Shown here in pieces: positions 42,916 to 55,300 of a stretch of 64,000 bases of DNA (the first letter of the stretch is position 1; each line of letters starts with the position of its first letter). Under the pieces are notes generated by a model. The model made no database searches, had not been told where the DNA came from, and saw nothing but the letters and a program-made list of their open reading frames with translations. A program made the position numbers and the translations under genes. Origin of the DNA: Liolophura sinensis (Eukaryota > Mollusca > Polyplacophora > Chitonida > Chitonidae); assembly GCF_032854445.1 (NCBI RefSeq), contig NC_088305.1, positions 29,844,628 through 29,908,627 of the forward strand, read 5' to 3'.

Positions 42916-45900
42916 TTGACCGCTTCTTCCAGAATATGCTTTTGTGTTAAGGGCTCCACCTTGGCCCTTTCGACCAAAGTGTTGTTCTCTCGATAGCCGA
43001 TCGACCCCTGATCCTAAGGAAGTCACAGACCGCAATCCTGCTCTTGCTGGCTCGGCTTCGGCTTTAAGTCAGGAGTTGTTAAGAAAAGTTTTTCAGGTGG
43101 TAGGCCGTTGTCGGCGGTTTCCTCTGGGGACTCTGTTTACCTCCCACCCCGTCTGTCGTCTTGAAAGTGAGAAATTCGTTAGTTCAATAATATCAATCTC
43201 TCCTTGATCAAAAATTATAACACACTGCCTATAATACACATTTGCACAACGAATTACATATTAACGGGCAAAATCCAATTTTTCCCTTACGACCAGAACA
43301 AACGTTAAACCCTAAGCATGCCAGCAAAGATCAGAACCCCGTCGGGAAACGAAACTGATAATCTGAGAAATTGTCAGCACAAAAGCTGGAATAAAAATAG
43401 ACTGCGCATATTAGGCCAGAATTGCTTTAGGCAGGAAGGGTTTTTCTGGGTAATCGTAGGACAGGGACTTAATACTAAATTGCAATTAACATCAATGTAT
43501 TTTCTTTTTGGCCTAATTCTGCTTATGTAAGCCATGGCCTCTTTCAACGTATTCAATCCTTTTCCGCTTAAACGTCCTGGGTTAGTTTTATGGGTAAAGG
43601 AATCCGGTGTGTCTGACGTAAAGCATCGAACTTCAGCATGCTACATGAGAACTATCCTCTATGTGACGTATACACATGCACACCATATTAGGGGGAGACT
43701 TGTGATCTTCACCGGGATCTAGACTGCGCAAATGGCCGCACGATCGATGTTGACCACTTATCGTCACAAGATTCCACAAATCTGTCCAAAGGCTCAAAAT
43801 GGCAAGTTGCCATTATGTTCGGGAAAAGGTAAAATAAAAAGGTGACAATGTGAGGTGATTGTTAAGGCAGATGTATACTTGACAGCACCTGGCGGAGGCT
43901 TCGTCTCTGGACGTTGAGCACGTTATCCCAAGCGTCTTATCACGCGTTATACACAACATAATTATCAGATACTAATATGTTTTTCCTTTGTCTCTTTTGT
44001 TTTGGTTTGTTCAGGAAGGCGTATTTAGCAATTGCTTTCCTCGATGTTTTGTTTAGTATCGGGAAGAAGCACAAAAATCCCAGCAGCGAAAACGGTCTCA
44101 GCAGGGAAAATCTTAAGGTAAATGGTTTATTTCTCTTTGTCCTTTTCTTTTTATCTTTAATTCACTATGCCTTAAATTCAGCTTAAAGCTGGTTAGGGGC
44201 GTGGGTATTTTTTTTTGTTTTGTTTTTTTTGTTTAAAGGTTTAACATTAATTTAAAGTGTTTGGTGCTATATATTATATCTCTAGGCTGATAAAAAAGAT
44301 CAATATTGCTTGGCACCGGAGGATAAACCCAAAGAAACTCAATGAATAGCAGTGACATCCCGTCAAAGACGACCGTTGAAATATGGGGCGAGTGAGATAT
44401 TGCTTACTTTTGTCAATTATAATGACTTCAACAGCAGGTGTGCAAAGACATCTCATCACACTCACTGCTTCTCTGTGTCGCCATGTCAAGCCCATCCGTT
44501 AAGGCAATCTGCGACCGAAAACTCACTGGTTACCGTCATAAATCTTGGATAAACCATATGATAATTCGAAGGCGATGCTAGCGAATGTTGATAAATCTGT
44601 AGATGCCACTAGTGATGGCGAGGCAATCGGAGGGGTCGGAGTGATCGGATGTGTTTTTGGTGCACAAAGACCAGCTGCGGTCAAAACTGATCAGTTCTTA
44701 TGTCGTACATAAATTCTAAGTATTCTTAATTCGTCGGTCTTCCCTTTGTATTGTTTTAATGGTATTGTATGTTAAATGTGATGACAACTCAGTGTTTATT
44801 TTAGACCAGTGACGTCTAAAATATTGCAGTTGACGTCACTGCATTTTTTTGTACCTAATTCTGCTGAAACCATGGTGCTAGGGGACAAGTAATTTGCTTC
44901 TATTTGAACATTTACATGAATAGTTAGAATAAAATCCTAACTGAGGTAAACTGACAAGAGGTCGCATTTCACCAGTTACGCGTGACCATTTGCCAGCTAT
45001 TACACTGTCGTCGCTGTTCTGGTCTTACTCTCTATGTTGTACGTCTATAACTGTATTTTTCATTCTTACAAAGTAAAAGCATGCCAACCTTTGTTGGTGA
45101 ATCCTAAGGGATATTTTTATGACAGAGTGCCTTTGATTTCGCGCAATTACTTGGCTACCGCGAATAAATGACTACTGCGGAGTCTTGTAAGCGTCCAATA
45201 GTCAGTTTAGGTGTGACTGCAAACATTTTGTGGGATGTAATCGAGGTAAATCGACCGCAAATGACCACAAGTAAAAAACAGTGGCGTATCGCAGAGGTCG
45301 TAGGTAGTCTTAGCTCTCGAGGGACTGGGCGTTTAGGGTCTCAATTCCACTGTCGGTCAAGGAATTTTCTAGATTGTCCTTCTTTCATAGTTCATTGTGC
45401 ATTGTTTCACGTGCTTTTCTGTCACTTGCATGAAACTCACAGGAGACCTGAATTGCCATTCTCCGCTATGAGATATGCAACACGTAATGATGATGGCCAA
45501 TAAGTCACCTAACGTCGATGGTTTACACCAGGCAATCGCATAGATGAAAAATTTTTGAAATTGTTCGAAAAGTTGTCACGTAAATGACGGCGTCAACTAG
45601 ATGAGTGAGAAATACACTCTTAACAAGTATCGCAAAATCGTCCCAAGCGTGAAAATCTCCCCATAAACACCGCCTCTTTGGTCGACTGGTGTAAACTTTG
45701 AGGGCTCTTCCAGGTGACACACCTGAAAGCAATACTACCGCCATAACAATACTTGTATATATGGTGTGTGGGTGGGAGATATATTACCCAATAGGTAATT
45801 AGTGAGGATTTCTGCAGTGGTACACAAGCAAACTATGAACTACAAGGGCGCTATCCGGTTCTACCCACAAGGTAAAACCTTTATATACGGGCTGTCAGTT

Positions 45901-45949
45901 TGACTACTCTTAGCATGTTCTTGTACTTTGAAGTACATGTATTGGTTAT
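42916..45949. other. Intergenic; one dispersed repeat copy, no gene recognised
   Basis: A copy of dispersed repeat E lies at about 44845-45065 (aactgacaagaggtcgcatt, ttacgcgtgaccatttgcca). Two inverted tgacgtc words sit at 44809-44840. Open stretches at 42944, 43977 and 45168 lack any recognisable domain. Confidence 0.5.
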
Positions 45950-46500
45950 AGGGTGAAGGTATATCTAGCAGCACGAGGTATCGTTAGTCGTTTGAAGGAA
46001 GTCGCTTGACTACTTTTCCCCGGTAGAATTGAATTGGTTTGGTGTATATATGTGTATCAGGTGAGTATATGAATTTATATCTCTCGAGGTGAGACGGTCT
46101 CATTCGTTTCAAAGAATCTTTTAACCAGTTTTCCCGGTAGATAGCAAGACGTTCTTCATCTAGTGAATTGGTTTGGTGTATTTTTGTACGCAAATGAATA
46201 GATAGGATGAACCTGTATCTAACAACATGATGACACTCTCTCCTTTATACCAACCCTTTATCAAGTTTTCCAGGTTAAAACCAAACGAGATTTACATGCC
46301 AGTTGCATTAAAATATGAAGTGGTCTTTTGATACAATTGGCCTGATGATTATTAACCCGGGGGGCCTATTTTGGTTGATGGCTGGTATACGAATGTCTAC
46401 CTGATGAACCTCTTGTGAAATCAAACATGTAGGCTTGTCCCGTTTATAGGAACACTTTATTACCAAGATTTCCCTTAATCCATCCAGGAAAGTTTTATGT
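45950..46500. repeat. Degenerate ~125-bp tandem repeat
   Basis: Three to four diverged units share gaattggtttggtgtat, ttttccc(c)ggta and a cgaggt/catgatg block spaced about 115-130 bp. The last units are weak. Confidence 0.6.
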
Positions 46501-46734
46501 CAGATTCTTGTAGAAGTGAAAGTGATTTGTATTCTGTATTTTAATCTACATGATCTTCTAAAATTTGTTAAACATCCCAAAAAAGGATTCAGAGTATCCT
46601 ACCTTGATAACGAGTAATAAGGGTTTTTCATCAATTGATGAATAAATCTTCTCGTTCCCGTGACTTGCGCATGTGAAGCATGCACTTGTTCATGGTTTTT
46701 TAGGGCACTTGCTGGCTAATTCTAATGAAGCGTT

Positions 46735-46800
46735 GTTTTATCCACGACCGCTCGGCTCTCCACGACCGCTCTGCTCCCCACGACCGCTCGGCTCTCGACC
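46735..46800. repeat. ~19-bp tandem repeat
   Basis: Three copies of cacgaccgctcggctctc, followed by gaccagtgaggtctc, a 15-mer that is also the core of the array at 53920-54945. Confidence 0.88.
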
Positions 46801-47008
46801 AGTGAGGTCTCGACGCAGACTCGAATGTAGGCCTCGCTTGTTCGGCTTCGGTATGAAATGACCCCTCCGATGCACACGGTTTGTTTAGAATAGATGGTAA
46901 ATGCTGGGGGTTTACGTTGGGCGCCTATAAGCCTAACTCCGTAGTATAAGAGAACAGTAGTCGGTGAAACCAAATTTTATAAATACTGATATTTTCTTGT
47001 TCTTGCAG

Positions 47009-49740
47009 AAATCTGATATTTGTCTGGTAATTTCGCCAGCATGAGGAGATTCCAGCGACTTTCGTGGGACGGAGAAGGGACGCCTAGGACTATATACGAT
47101 GTATGGGACTTCATATCCTCTAAACTCCGCCAGCTGAGGAATTCCCTGAGGGAAATTGATGATCAGTTTTACGGGGGATCAGAGAGGAATTCCTTCGTTA
47201 ACAATGCCAATGCTTCTTTGAAAACACTTCTAACCGACAATGGCTGCTCAACGACAAAAGTGTACAGTAGTTTACTGTGTACACGAGAATTGACGACGTC
47301 AGAGAGACAATCGCAAACTCCGGGGGTGAAAAATGCTCTGGAAGAAGTCTTGCAATTTGTCGAGCGTGTCCAAAATATCTTACCAGAAATGGACGTATTC
47401 AAAACAAATCTCTGCCAAAATGTTTTGCGACATCTGGAAAATTATTGTTACGACTATCATAAATTGGGTACAACGGATGATAGCTTTTATAAGCAGTTGA
47501 GAGTGCGCATTGTCCGCATGAAATATCTCCTGGGAAAATTCGACATCATTGCATCTGGTCTTCGAGGGAATTCGCTTTACTGCCAACACTTTTGCGACGA
47601 TAAATTCTCGGAAGAAATAGCCATAGAATTTGACTGTCAAACGTTTCCTGTGCTGCGGGCATGTCCAGATATGATTCAGAAGCTGTACGTTGCTTGTGAT
47701 ATTGCGCAGGACTGGCTGAGGAGCGATAAAGTCTACTTGGAGGAAATTGAAAAACAGATCGAGACGACGAAACGCTGTATCAAAGAAAAAGAAGATGAAT
47801 ACGAACTGGTCAAGTTGGAATACAGCAAAATATTTTCGTCGCTGAAGCAACGCCAGAACGATTCTGACTACTCCGAATACGCGGATGAATCTATCGGCGA
47901 GGCGAAAAATAGCTTGTGTCGAATGGAAGCCGCGAGGCAACGGCTTCAAATGGAAGTTGTGGCCGTGAGTAAATTATTACTGAATTGTAATGATAGTCTG
48001 AGAATTCGAGGGTTACGCTCCACCGCTAGCCCTAACCCTTCTGACGACGACACCCCCGGGGGTGGGGATGAAGTTGATGGTTGCAATCCGGAGAGAGTGG
48101 GTCTCGCGAGCTCGCGCTACAGAGAGCGCGCCCACCGAGACACGAAAATATACTCCAATAAGCTGCAAGAAATGAAACAACGTCTGTACAAGCTGCAAGC
48201 CAAGATCCGACGAAAACACGAGAATTTGCGAGACTTACAAAGCGCTAGTGCCGAAGTTGAACGCTTAACTCGCAAGCTGAAGTCGGTGGCTAGAAATAAA
48301 TCTCACCGCCAGGAGGAGCTTCACATTCTGAACGATCATCTGCGTCAGCTTGAGAAAATGCTGTCTGACCGTAAATATCCCAAACCCCACCTCATGTCCG
48401 AGAGTTTGGATGAGCCAGACCACCCGACTGCCTTCAGCCTCGATCTGAACAACAGCGGCTCCGAATTTAACTTTCCCAGAAAAGAAGGGGCGCTGTCTTC
48501 AGGTCGGTGTCTTCAAAATTCGTCCGCTTTCTGTTTATATATTCGCCGTTTAACAGGACAAATTTTATTGATTCCGAAAACTTGCTCACTACTTTTTGAG
48601 CCACATCATGATCTACATGATACTAATTGTCATCACCAGAAGTGTTCTTTCCTTCGGTTCTGAAATTAAACTCGCCATCTACGTTTTAACCACTACATTT
48701 TAAGCTTGGCTGAACAGTGGCATTCACAGGTTTAGCAAAACAGTCAAAGAAAGTTTACAAAAATTACCCATAATCTAACGCAAGTCCAGTCGTATTAGTT
48801 GTTTCGGAGGAACACTCAGGGTTCCAACATGATTGAAAGCTTCTACAGAAAGACTGGCCAATGTGCTTCCATTGAATGAAATCCCAAAGAAATCACTTAT
48901 TTCATATTTTCATGATGTGGCCGATTTATTTTTATTTAGAAGGCTTTTCAACTGAAAAAAATTAACAGGAGATAATTTGACAGTTTGAACAATTTTAAAT
49001 TATCTCAAACTGCCAAGTTATCTCAAATCTTTGTCTTTAATACGTTGCACTTCTGCAAGGGTAGTTCCACATGTCTGGTAACAGTATTATAGTTGCGTGT
49101 GGAAAACTTCTACATTTCCACATTACATTTGTTCTTCGTTTAACATCTTGTATTTTCTACCTCATTTAGTCATTCAAATAATGTTTTTGTTCTCAGATCT
49201 ACGGCGAGCTTTTCGACTTGTGAAGAACAACATCGGTTACGCCTGGAAGGATTTGTCTCGTACATTGCCTTACTCTCCTCACAAAGGCCTTACCGAGATA
49301 AACAACGACATCCGGGCAATTGAACATGAGAACCCGGGTCATCTGAAGGAGCAGGCGTACCAGTGTCTGATTCGATGGTACAACCATAATGGCTGTAATG
49401 CCTCTCTGCGAGATCTCACCACGTCTCTGCGAGAAATCGACGAGAATCGGCTTGCCGATAAACTACAGGGCTACATTCCCGATGGAGTCCGCTTAAGTTG
49501 CGAGCTTTCTCCAAGGACTAACGATTCTGGCATTGACTGATAAAACCAGGCTTCCTGTGCAATTTGTTGAACATAAGGCTCGCTTCATGGGAATTTGCTT
49601 CTGTTGAGTTATCCGGAAACGAAGAATTACAATAGTGAACATAGGCCGAAAAGAGTCCGTGATATCTGTTCGGGATTTCACGGCAGAGTCTGTTTTCTAT
49701 CATTTTTAGTACACTAAGCGCATTTGGAATAAAAAAAAAC
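47009..49740 (+). CDS. Coiled-coil protein with C-terminal death domain (601 aa), unnamed
   Basis: Coding exons are 47041-48502 and 49197-49540 (TGA). A 5' UTR splice acceptor (cttgcag) precedes at 47008, an in-frame stop at 47014 lies between, and ATG 47041 has A at -3. Residues ~1-225 are helical with no domain I recognise; ~226-275 and ~359-443 are strong coiled coils. Residues ~490-578 form a death domain (GYAWKDLSRTL, then IEHENPGHLKEQAYQCLIRW, SLREIDENRLADKL), the hydrophobic and Trp pattern of that fold. Death domains form homotypic complexes in apoptosis and innate immune signalling, so a cytoplasmic adaptor is a reasonable inference. I cannot name an orthologue. AATAAA is at 49728-49733, 188 nt after the stop. 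Convergent with asparagine synthetase. Confidence 0.88.
47041..48502 (+). CDS. Death-domain gene, coding exon 1
   Basis: 1,462 bp, residues 1-487. The donor is TCA-G/gtcggt. The frame stays open past the donor to 48663, but only the splice at 48502 joins to the death domain. Codon use and GC are higher than in the flanks. Confidence 0.88.
48970..49025. repeat. Hairpin in death-domain gene intron
   Basis: gagataatttgacagtttga and tcaaactgccaagttatctc pair over 20 bp with two mismatches around a ~16-nt loop. Confidence 0.85.
49197..49540 (+). CDS. Death-domain gene, exon 2 (death domain, stop)
   Basis: The acceptor is gttctcag; the phase fits (G+AT = Asp). It reads DLRRAFRLVKNNIGYAWKDL through the death domain, then a 20-residue tail ending NDSGID. 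Confidence 0.9.
49728..49733 (+). terminator. Polyadenylation signal of death-domain gene
   Basis: AATAAA followed by an A-rich run, 188 nt after the stop codon. Confidence 0.7.
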
Positions 49741-50369
49741 AAAAAACAAACGTGATGCCGTGATTTTAACAATCGTCAGCCATTGCTTTCTGTTTTAGGG
49801 TCGATGTTGTCTTCAGCGAAGCTTTCTGAAGCTTACAGAATCTTTCAAGATAAAAACATGTAGTTGAAAGTCTTTGAATCCAAGCAATTTAGATGACTCA
49901 ATCTTTGTAACAGAGCTTAGAGGGTTTGTCCTCAGCAAACGCAAAGTGGTAAGTTGATTTTTAGATATTTAATAACTATATGTTTTTTTATTTACAATAT
50001 AATAGTATAAAGCTCATGTTTCAGTAATTTTAAGGTGTGTTAGTTTAGGTGGCTGATTGTGTAAAATAATGATGATAATAGTCAACAACTATACATTAAT
50101 AAAAATTAACTATGTGCTATTTCGTCAGTATGGAAGGAGCAGCCGTTTTAAGTAGCAGTTGGCCTGTTGTCCCTGTGTTGCCAGTAGCCAAATGCTATGA
50201 CCCACTGTCAACTGTGATAACCCGAAATCACAAGCTGACTTTTGACGGTCATTTATTGAGGTTAATAAATTTTACATTTTTGTCACCAAACTAGTTTGGT
50301 CACATTTAATTTTTAAAAAACCTGAAGAGACTTAGAAGTATTCTGGTCCAGTCTTACGCCACAAAGCAC

Positions 50370-50770
50370 CCCTTTGGTGGCTTAATTGTTAGAGTCTCCA
50401 CCTCGACGTTGGGAATGTAGGACGGTAAACCGCAAGCACTCACTCACTCGAAGTCGGGAAACGCCGGGATCAAATCCGGGCCGAGTCATATCAAAGACTT
50501 TAAATATGGCGCCTTTTGTTTGGCACTCAACACTTGGAGGTTAAAGCAAAGAATTATGACTGATTGACCTGCTGTCAGTATAATGTGACTGGATCATTGT
50601 CAATGTCTGGTGTCTTCGGCATGATAATTCAGTGGCAGCAGCACATTTGGAAGCATGGACTCGCCCTGCCACAAGAAGAGACGTTATATGTATACACATC
50701 TAATGGCTCCTCGTCGTCAAATGACTGACAGATTGTTAAATACGAGTAAAGCCCCGAACACACATACACA
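50370..50770 (+). mobile_element. SINE family C, near full length
   Basis: A tRNA-like head (cctttggtggcttaattgtt with box-B-like gggatcaaatcc) is followed by catggactcgccctgccaca and the tail tcgtcaaatgactgacagat, related to family B at its 3' end. It is followed by an acacatacacatacatac run. Confidence 0.8.
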
Positions 50771-50919
50771 TACATACACGACAAAGCTTGACCTTGTGTA
50801 ACAAGTGGGCGGGTTACTCAGGCATATGCGCCTATATTCGGACCAATGTCCGTGGCCTAGTGGTTTGTATGCACGGGCAGCAGAATGCCCCAGGGCCCTG
50901 TCACCAATGTGATCAGCTC

Positions 50920-51590
50920 ATTGTGGCTTCCTCTGCAGTCAACGAGTCTGCCAGTAACATGCAGATGGTGACGGTTTCCCACGGGTTCAGCCCGGTTTCT
51001 TCCTACTGTAATGCAGGCTGCCTATATATAAGTGAAATACTCTTGAGTGCCATTCTGGCTTCCTCTGCAGTCAACGAGTCTGCCAGTAACATGCAGATGG
51101 TGACGGTTTCCCACGGGTTCAGCCCGGTTTCTTCCCACTGTAATGCAGGCTGCCTATATATAAGTGAAATACTCTTGAGTGCCATTCTGGCTTCCTCTGC
51201 AGTCAACGAGTCTGCCAGTAACATGCAGATGGTGACGGTTTCCCACGGGTTCAGCCCGGTTTCTTCCTACTGTAATGCAGGCTGCCTATATATAAGTGAA
51301 ATACTCTTGAGTGCCATTCTGGCTTCCTCTGCAGTCAACGAGTCTGCCAGTAACATGCAGATGGTGACGGTTTCCCACGGGTTCAGCCCGGTTTCTTCCC
51401 ACTGTGATGCAGGATGCCTATATATAAGTGAAATGCTCTTGAGTGCCATTCTGGCTTTCTCTGCAGGCGTACCAATCTGCCAGTAACATGCAGATGGTGA
51501 CGATTTCCCACGGGTTTTGCCAGGTTTCTTCTCACTATAATGCAGACCGCCTATATATAAGTGAAGTGCTCTTGAATATGGCTTAAAATT
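50920..51590 (+). repeat. Five tandem 132-bp copies of a SINE A body
   Basis: Units start cttcctctgcagtcaacgag at 50927 and about every 132 bp, run through gtgaaatactcttgagtgcc, and end in a single diverged unit with the last tail piece (cttgaatatggcttaaaat). The units are nearly identical; in frame they make a 44-residue repeat with no coding value. Confidence 0.93.
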
Positions 51591-52075
51591 AAAGACTAAG
51601 TCCATGGTAATGTTGTAACTGGAACGTTCAGTACGGTATTTTGATTTTAAACAATAAATCAAAAACATTTATGGAGTTAACAATGTTCTCTTTCACAAAC
51701 GACCTATAGAGGCCCAAGGAGGTTTCAAAGTTCTCTTTTCAGCAGGAAAATCAAACAGTAAGCCAAGCACATTTGATTCCAAAATCAAAGCTCTTATTTA
51801 CACGAACTTAGCTCTGCGCTTGTTGCAAAAGAGTGTAACACTTTTAAGACAAGCGCACCTGCTGGACTTCCTGACAAACTTACTAACATAAGGCCGCATC
51901 TAAGGTTAAAGTTCGAAAACTTGTGACGAACATGTGAACACTAAGATGACATGGAGATAAGCTCAGGGTGTGCTGTAGCCATGCTCTGTCTCATAGTGTA
52001 CGGCTTGGAAACGAAACTTAAGATCTTTACCATGAGTTAAAAGAAACTAATACGTATAATTTTTCAGATCATTTT

Positions 52076-52081
52076 TTTATT
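52076..52081 (-). terminator. ASNS: Candidate ASNS polyadenylation signal
   Basis: TTTATT on the plus strand (AATAAA on the minus), about 120 nt past the stop. Confidence 0.6.
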
Positions 52082-52199
52082 AAATGGCTAACAATGATGC
52101 ATACAGTTCAGTTATGAGTGTTGTTGTCTTTCAATCTCTGATGATCCTACAGAGTGGACATCAGCAGGCAGATGATCAAAGATGATCACTCCTCACTGA

Positions 52200-52397
52200 T
52201 CACTGTTTGTAATGTTTAAGGGTCCTAGCAGAAGGATCGCTCGCCTCTATCCACCGGGGCATCCAGAAGTACGGGGTAAAGTTAGAGGCTCCAGGGTAGT
52301 GTTTTTCAAATACAGTACGGTAGTAGAACGCCTCCTTGGTCTTGGGTGGATTCACTGGGAACTTGTTCGCCGCGTTCCCCAAGTCTTCTTCGTTCAC
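52200..52397 (-). CDS. ASNS: ASNS exon 9 (C-terminus, stop)
   Basis: [20 protein letters not shown] to [20 protein letters not shown] and YKQ-TGA. Confidence 0.97.
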   Translation of the reverse strand: MNEEDLGNAANKFPVNPPKTKEAFYYRTVFEKHYPGASNFTPYFWMPRWIEASDPSARTLKHYKQ

Positions 52398-55300
52398 CTG
52401 CAAGGACACGAAGAATACCCAAAACATCAAGAGAATACGGTAACATTTAAGGACGAACACACCAATTTAACAGGGAAACAAATAATCTGAGCTCTCCCTC
52501 CATTCTCGTGTCCTCCACTCATACAACTGACCGCCATCGCAGAAGTGAACAATTCTTTAACATGGCGTTAAGCAAGAATCAAACAAGCAAACAAAGAATC
52601 TAAGAGACATGGACACTTACCTGTTGTTGCAGATGGTTCTGAATCATCTCATACCACGGCTTGCTGGTTGCTGATAAGCCATCGCTGAACGCCTCTTTGG
52701 GGCGCCATAGAATCTCGTTCGGAATCAGCCCTTTTTTAGCGAAGGCTGACCTCAGCAGGTACTTCTCGATGCCATTTTTAGGCTGCCTGTCTTCCGCCGG
52801 AAGTGACAAGTAGTACGACGTAAACAGGTGATCCAGGAATGGGACGCGGATCTCTAACCTGTCGGAGCAGAAAGTTACAGAAGGCATTTCAAAGTAAGTC
52901 TTTCCGCTGCGTTCATTTATTACCACGTTGAAAAATGAGTAAACCCAAACGGCAACGTCCTCGAGGTCATGTGACTTAAATGTTTTGAAGTACAACATAA
53001 AAACCCAAGCATACGTACATACATACATACATACATACATACATACATACCAAGCGACAACGAGCTTTGCCACACGGAGGCCTATTTCAAGTGTGACAAA
53101 CCATGCGTGACGGATGATTTAAAATCAACAAATCGGCACCATGGCTCGTTAGGTTCACTGGCAACCGCTTGATGCATACAGACTAGACTCTCCCTGAAGA
53201 GTTGTGCTTACCATATGGAAAATTTCGTCAGATTAACTTACTAGGTAAACTCCAAGTATTCCATTTCTGTCTTCCGAAAAAAATGTTTGCGCTTGAATAA
53301 TTGAAATGGTATTAAGCCCCTAGCAAATCTGGCTGTAAATCATGTCAGCATATATGTTCTTAGTGGAATTAACTTAAAAAAAGGAGCTAAGCAAAACGTA
53401 AACAGCTAAAATAAAACATTTCTCAGTTAAAATTTATCATTTATCTCTCAGTTTGAACGCACAAGAGCTACTTGCGAATGAGAAACAAACATTCATGGTC
53501 TACAAGATACCTTAAGCCCAATGAAAACAAAAGAATTAGTCCAAATAATGTTTTTTTTTTACTTCAGGGCAATCCTTTTTTTCATGATCTTGTGATAAAA
53601 TATTTTAATTTGGGGAAAATCCTACACATCGTTCTTTAAACGCTGTATTCCTCGGTACTAAATCCTCACCCCCAAGCAGCAGTGCTCTTGTCCCCTCTCA
53701 AGACATCAAAGTAATACAGATCCTCCAGAAGTCTCCGACTCTCCGCATCACCGTCTTCCGGCGACGGACTCTTGTGAAAGTAGATGTATCCTTGCGCCAG
53801 TTCGTCTGATCCTTCACCGGAGTAAATCACAACGGTGTCCGTCTTTTCTTTGATGTACTTACTAACTAGATACATACCTGTAACCAAACATACTCGTGTA
53901 AGTATACATGTAATTGTATTCTGGAAGACTCTTAAACCACAGTAGGTCTTTGACCAGTGAGGTCTCTGGTTAGATTAGAAATGTACTGTGGAAGACTCTT
54001 ATACCACAGTAGGTCTTTGACCAGTGAGGTCTCTGGTTAGATTAGAAATGTACTGTGGAAGACTCTTATACCACAGTAGGTCTTTGACCAGTGAAGTCTC
54101 TGGTTAGATTAGAAATGTACTGTGGAAGACTCTTATACCACAGTAGGTCTTTGACCAGTGAAGTCTCTGGTTAAATTAGAAATGTACTGTGGAAGACTCT
54201 TATTCCAGAGTAGGTCTTTGACCAGTGAGGTCTCTGGTTAGATTAGAAATGTACTGTGGAAGACTCTTAAACCACAGTAGCTCTTTGACCAGTGAGGTCT
54301 CTGGTTAAATTAGAAATGTACTGTGGAAGACTCTTATACCAGAATAGGTCTTTGACCAGTGAGGTCTCTGGTTAGATTAGAAATGTACTGTGGAAGACTT
54401 ATTCCAGAGTAGGTCTTTGACCAGTGAGGTCTCTGGTTAGATTAGAAATGTGTTGTGGAAGACGCTTAAACCACAGTAGCTCTTTGACCAGTGAGGTCTC
54501 TGGTTAGATTAGAAATGTACTGTGGAAGACTCTTATTCCAGAGTAGGTCTTTGACCAGTGAGGTCTCTGGTTAGATTAGAAATGTACTGTGGAAGACTCT
54601 TAAACCACAGTAGCTCTTTGACCAGTAAGGTCTCTGGTTAAATTAGAAATGTACTGTGGAAGACTCTTATACCAGAATAGGTCTTTGACCAGTGAGGTCT
54701 CTGGTTAGATTAGAAATGTACTGTGGAAGACTTATTCCAGAGTAGGTCTTTGACCAGTGAGGTCTCTGGTTAGATTAGAAATGTACTGTGGAAGACTCTT
54801 ATACCACAGTAGGTCTTTGACCAGTGAGGTCTCTGGTTAGATTAGAAATGTGTTGTGGAAGACGTTTAAACCGCGATAGGCCTTTGACCAGTGAAGTCTC
54901 TGGTTAGATTAGAAATGTGTTGTGGAAGACGCTTTAACCGCAGTAGGCCTATATCGTTAATGGGTGTAAATAAGTATTATTTCGGTATAAGTGCTTAAAT
55001 GCAATATATCATGTATATACTGATCGTGAAATAAGAAAAGCACATAACTGTACCCGTGGGGAAATCCTTGGTAGAATGTTGCGTGGTATTAAATCGTTGA
55101 CTTCTAGAGTAGCAGGGCGGTATGTATAGTTAATCCATGAATATTTTTTTCAGTGTGAATTGTAAGCCAATTAACCCTCGGAACTAATCACTTAAAAACA
55201 CTCACGCCTGTACGTGATTCTTAACTTTGAAGACCAACAAGATGTTCATCAGTATGTATCACAACCTTAACTGTCCCAATCAACATCTCAGCAAGCCACA

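Noticed and set aside
44809-44840. A CRE-type regulatory pair (two tgacgtc words, inverted)
   Set aside because: No gene or promoter nearby to regulate; could be chance or part of a repeat.
45168-45503. 111-codon open frame as a gene
   Set aside because: Composition unlike the real exons and no domain recognised.
48503-48663. Longer first exon of the death-domain gene ending at 48663
   Set aside because: The downstream death-domain exon joins only from the donor at 48502; the extra stretch is A+T-rich intron. A retained-intron isoform cannot be excluded.
50788-51486. A 232-codon protein with 44-residue repeats
   Set aside because: It is a tandem SINE body whose period happens to be a multiple of three.
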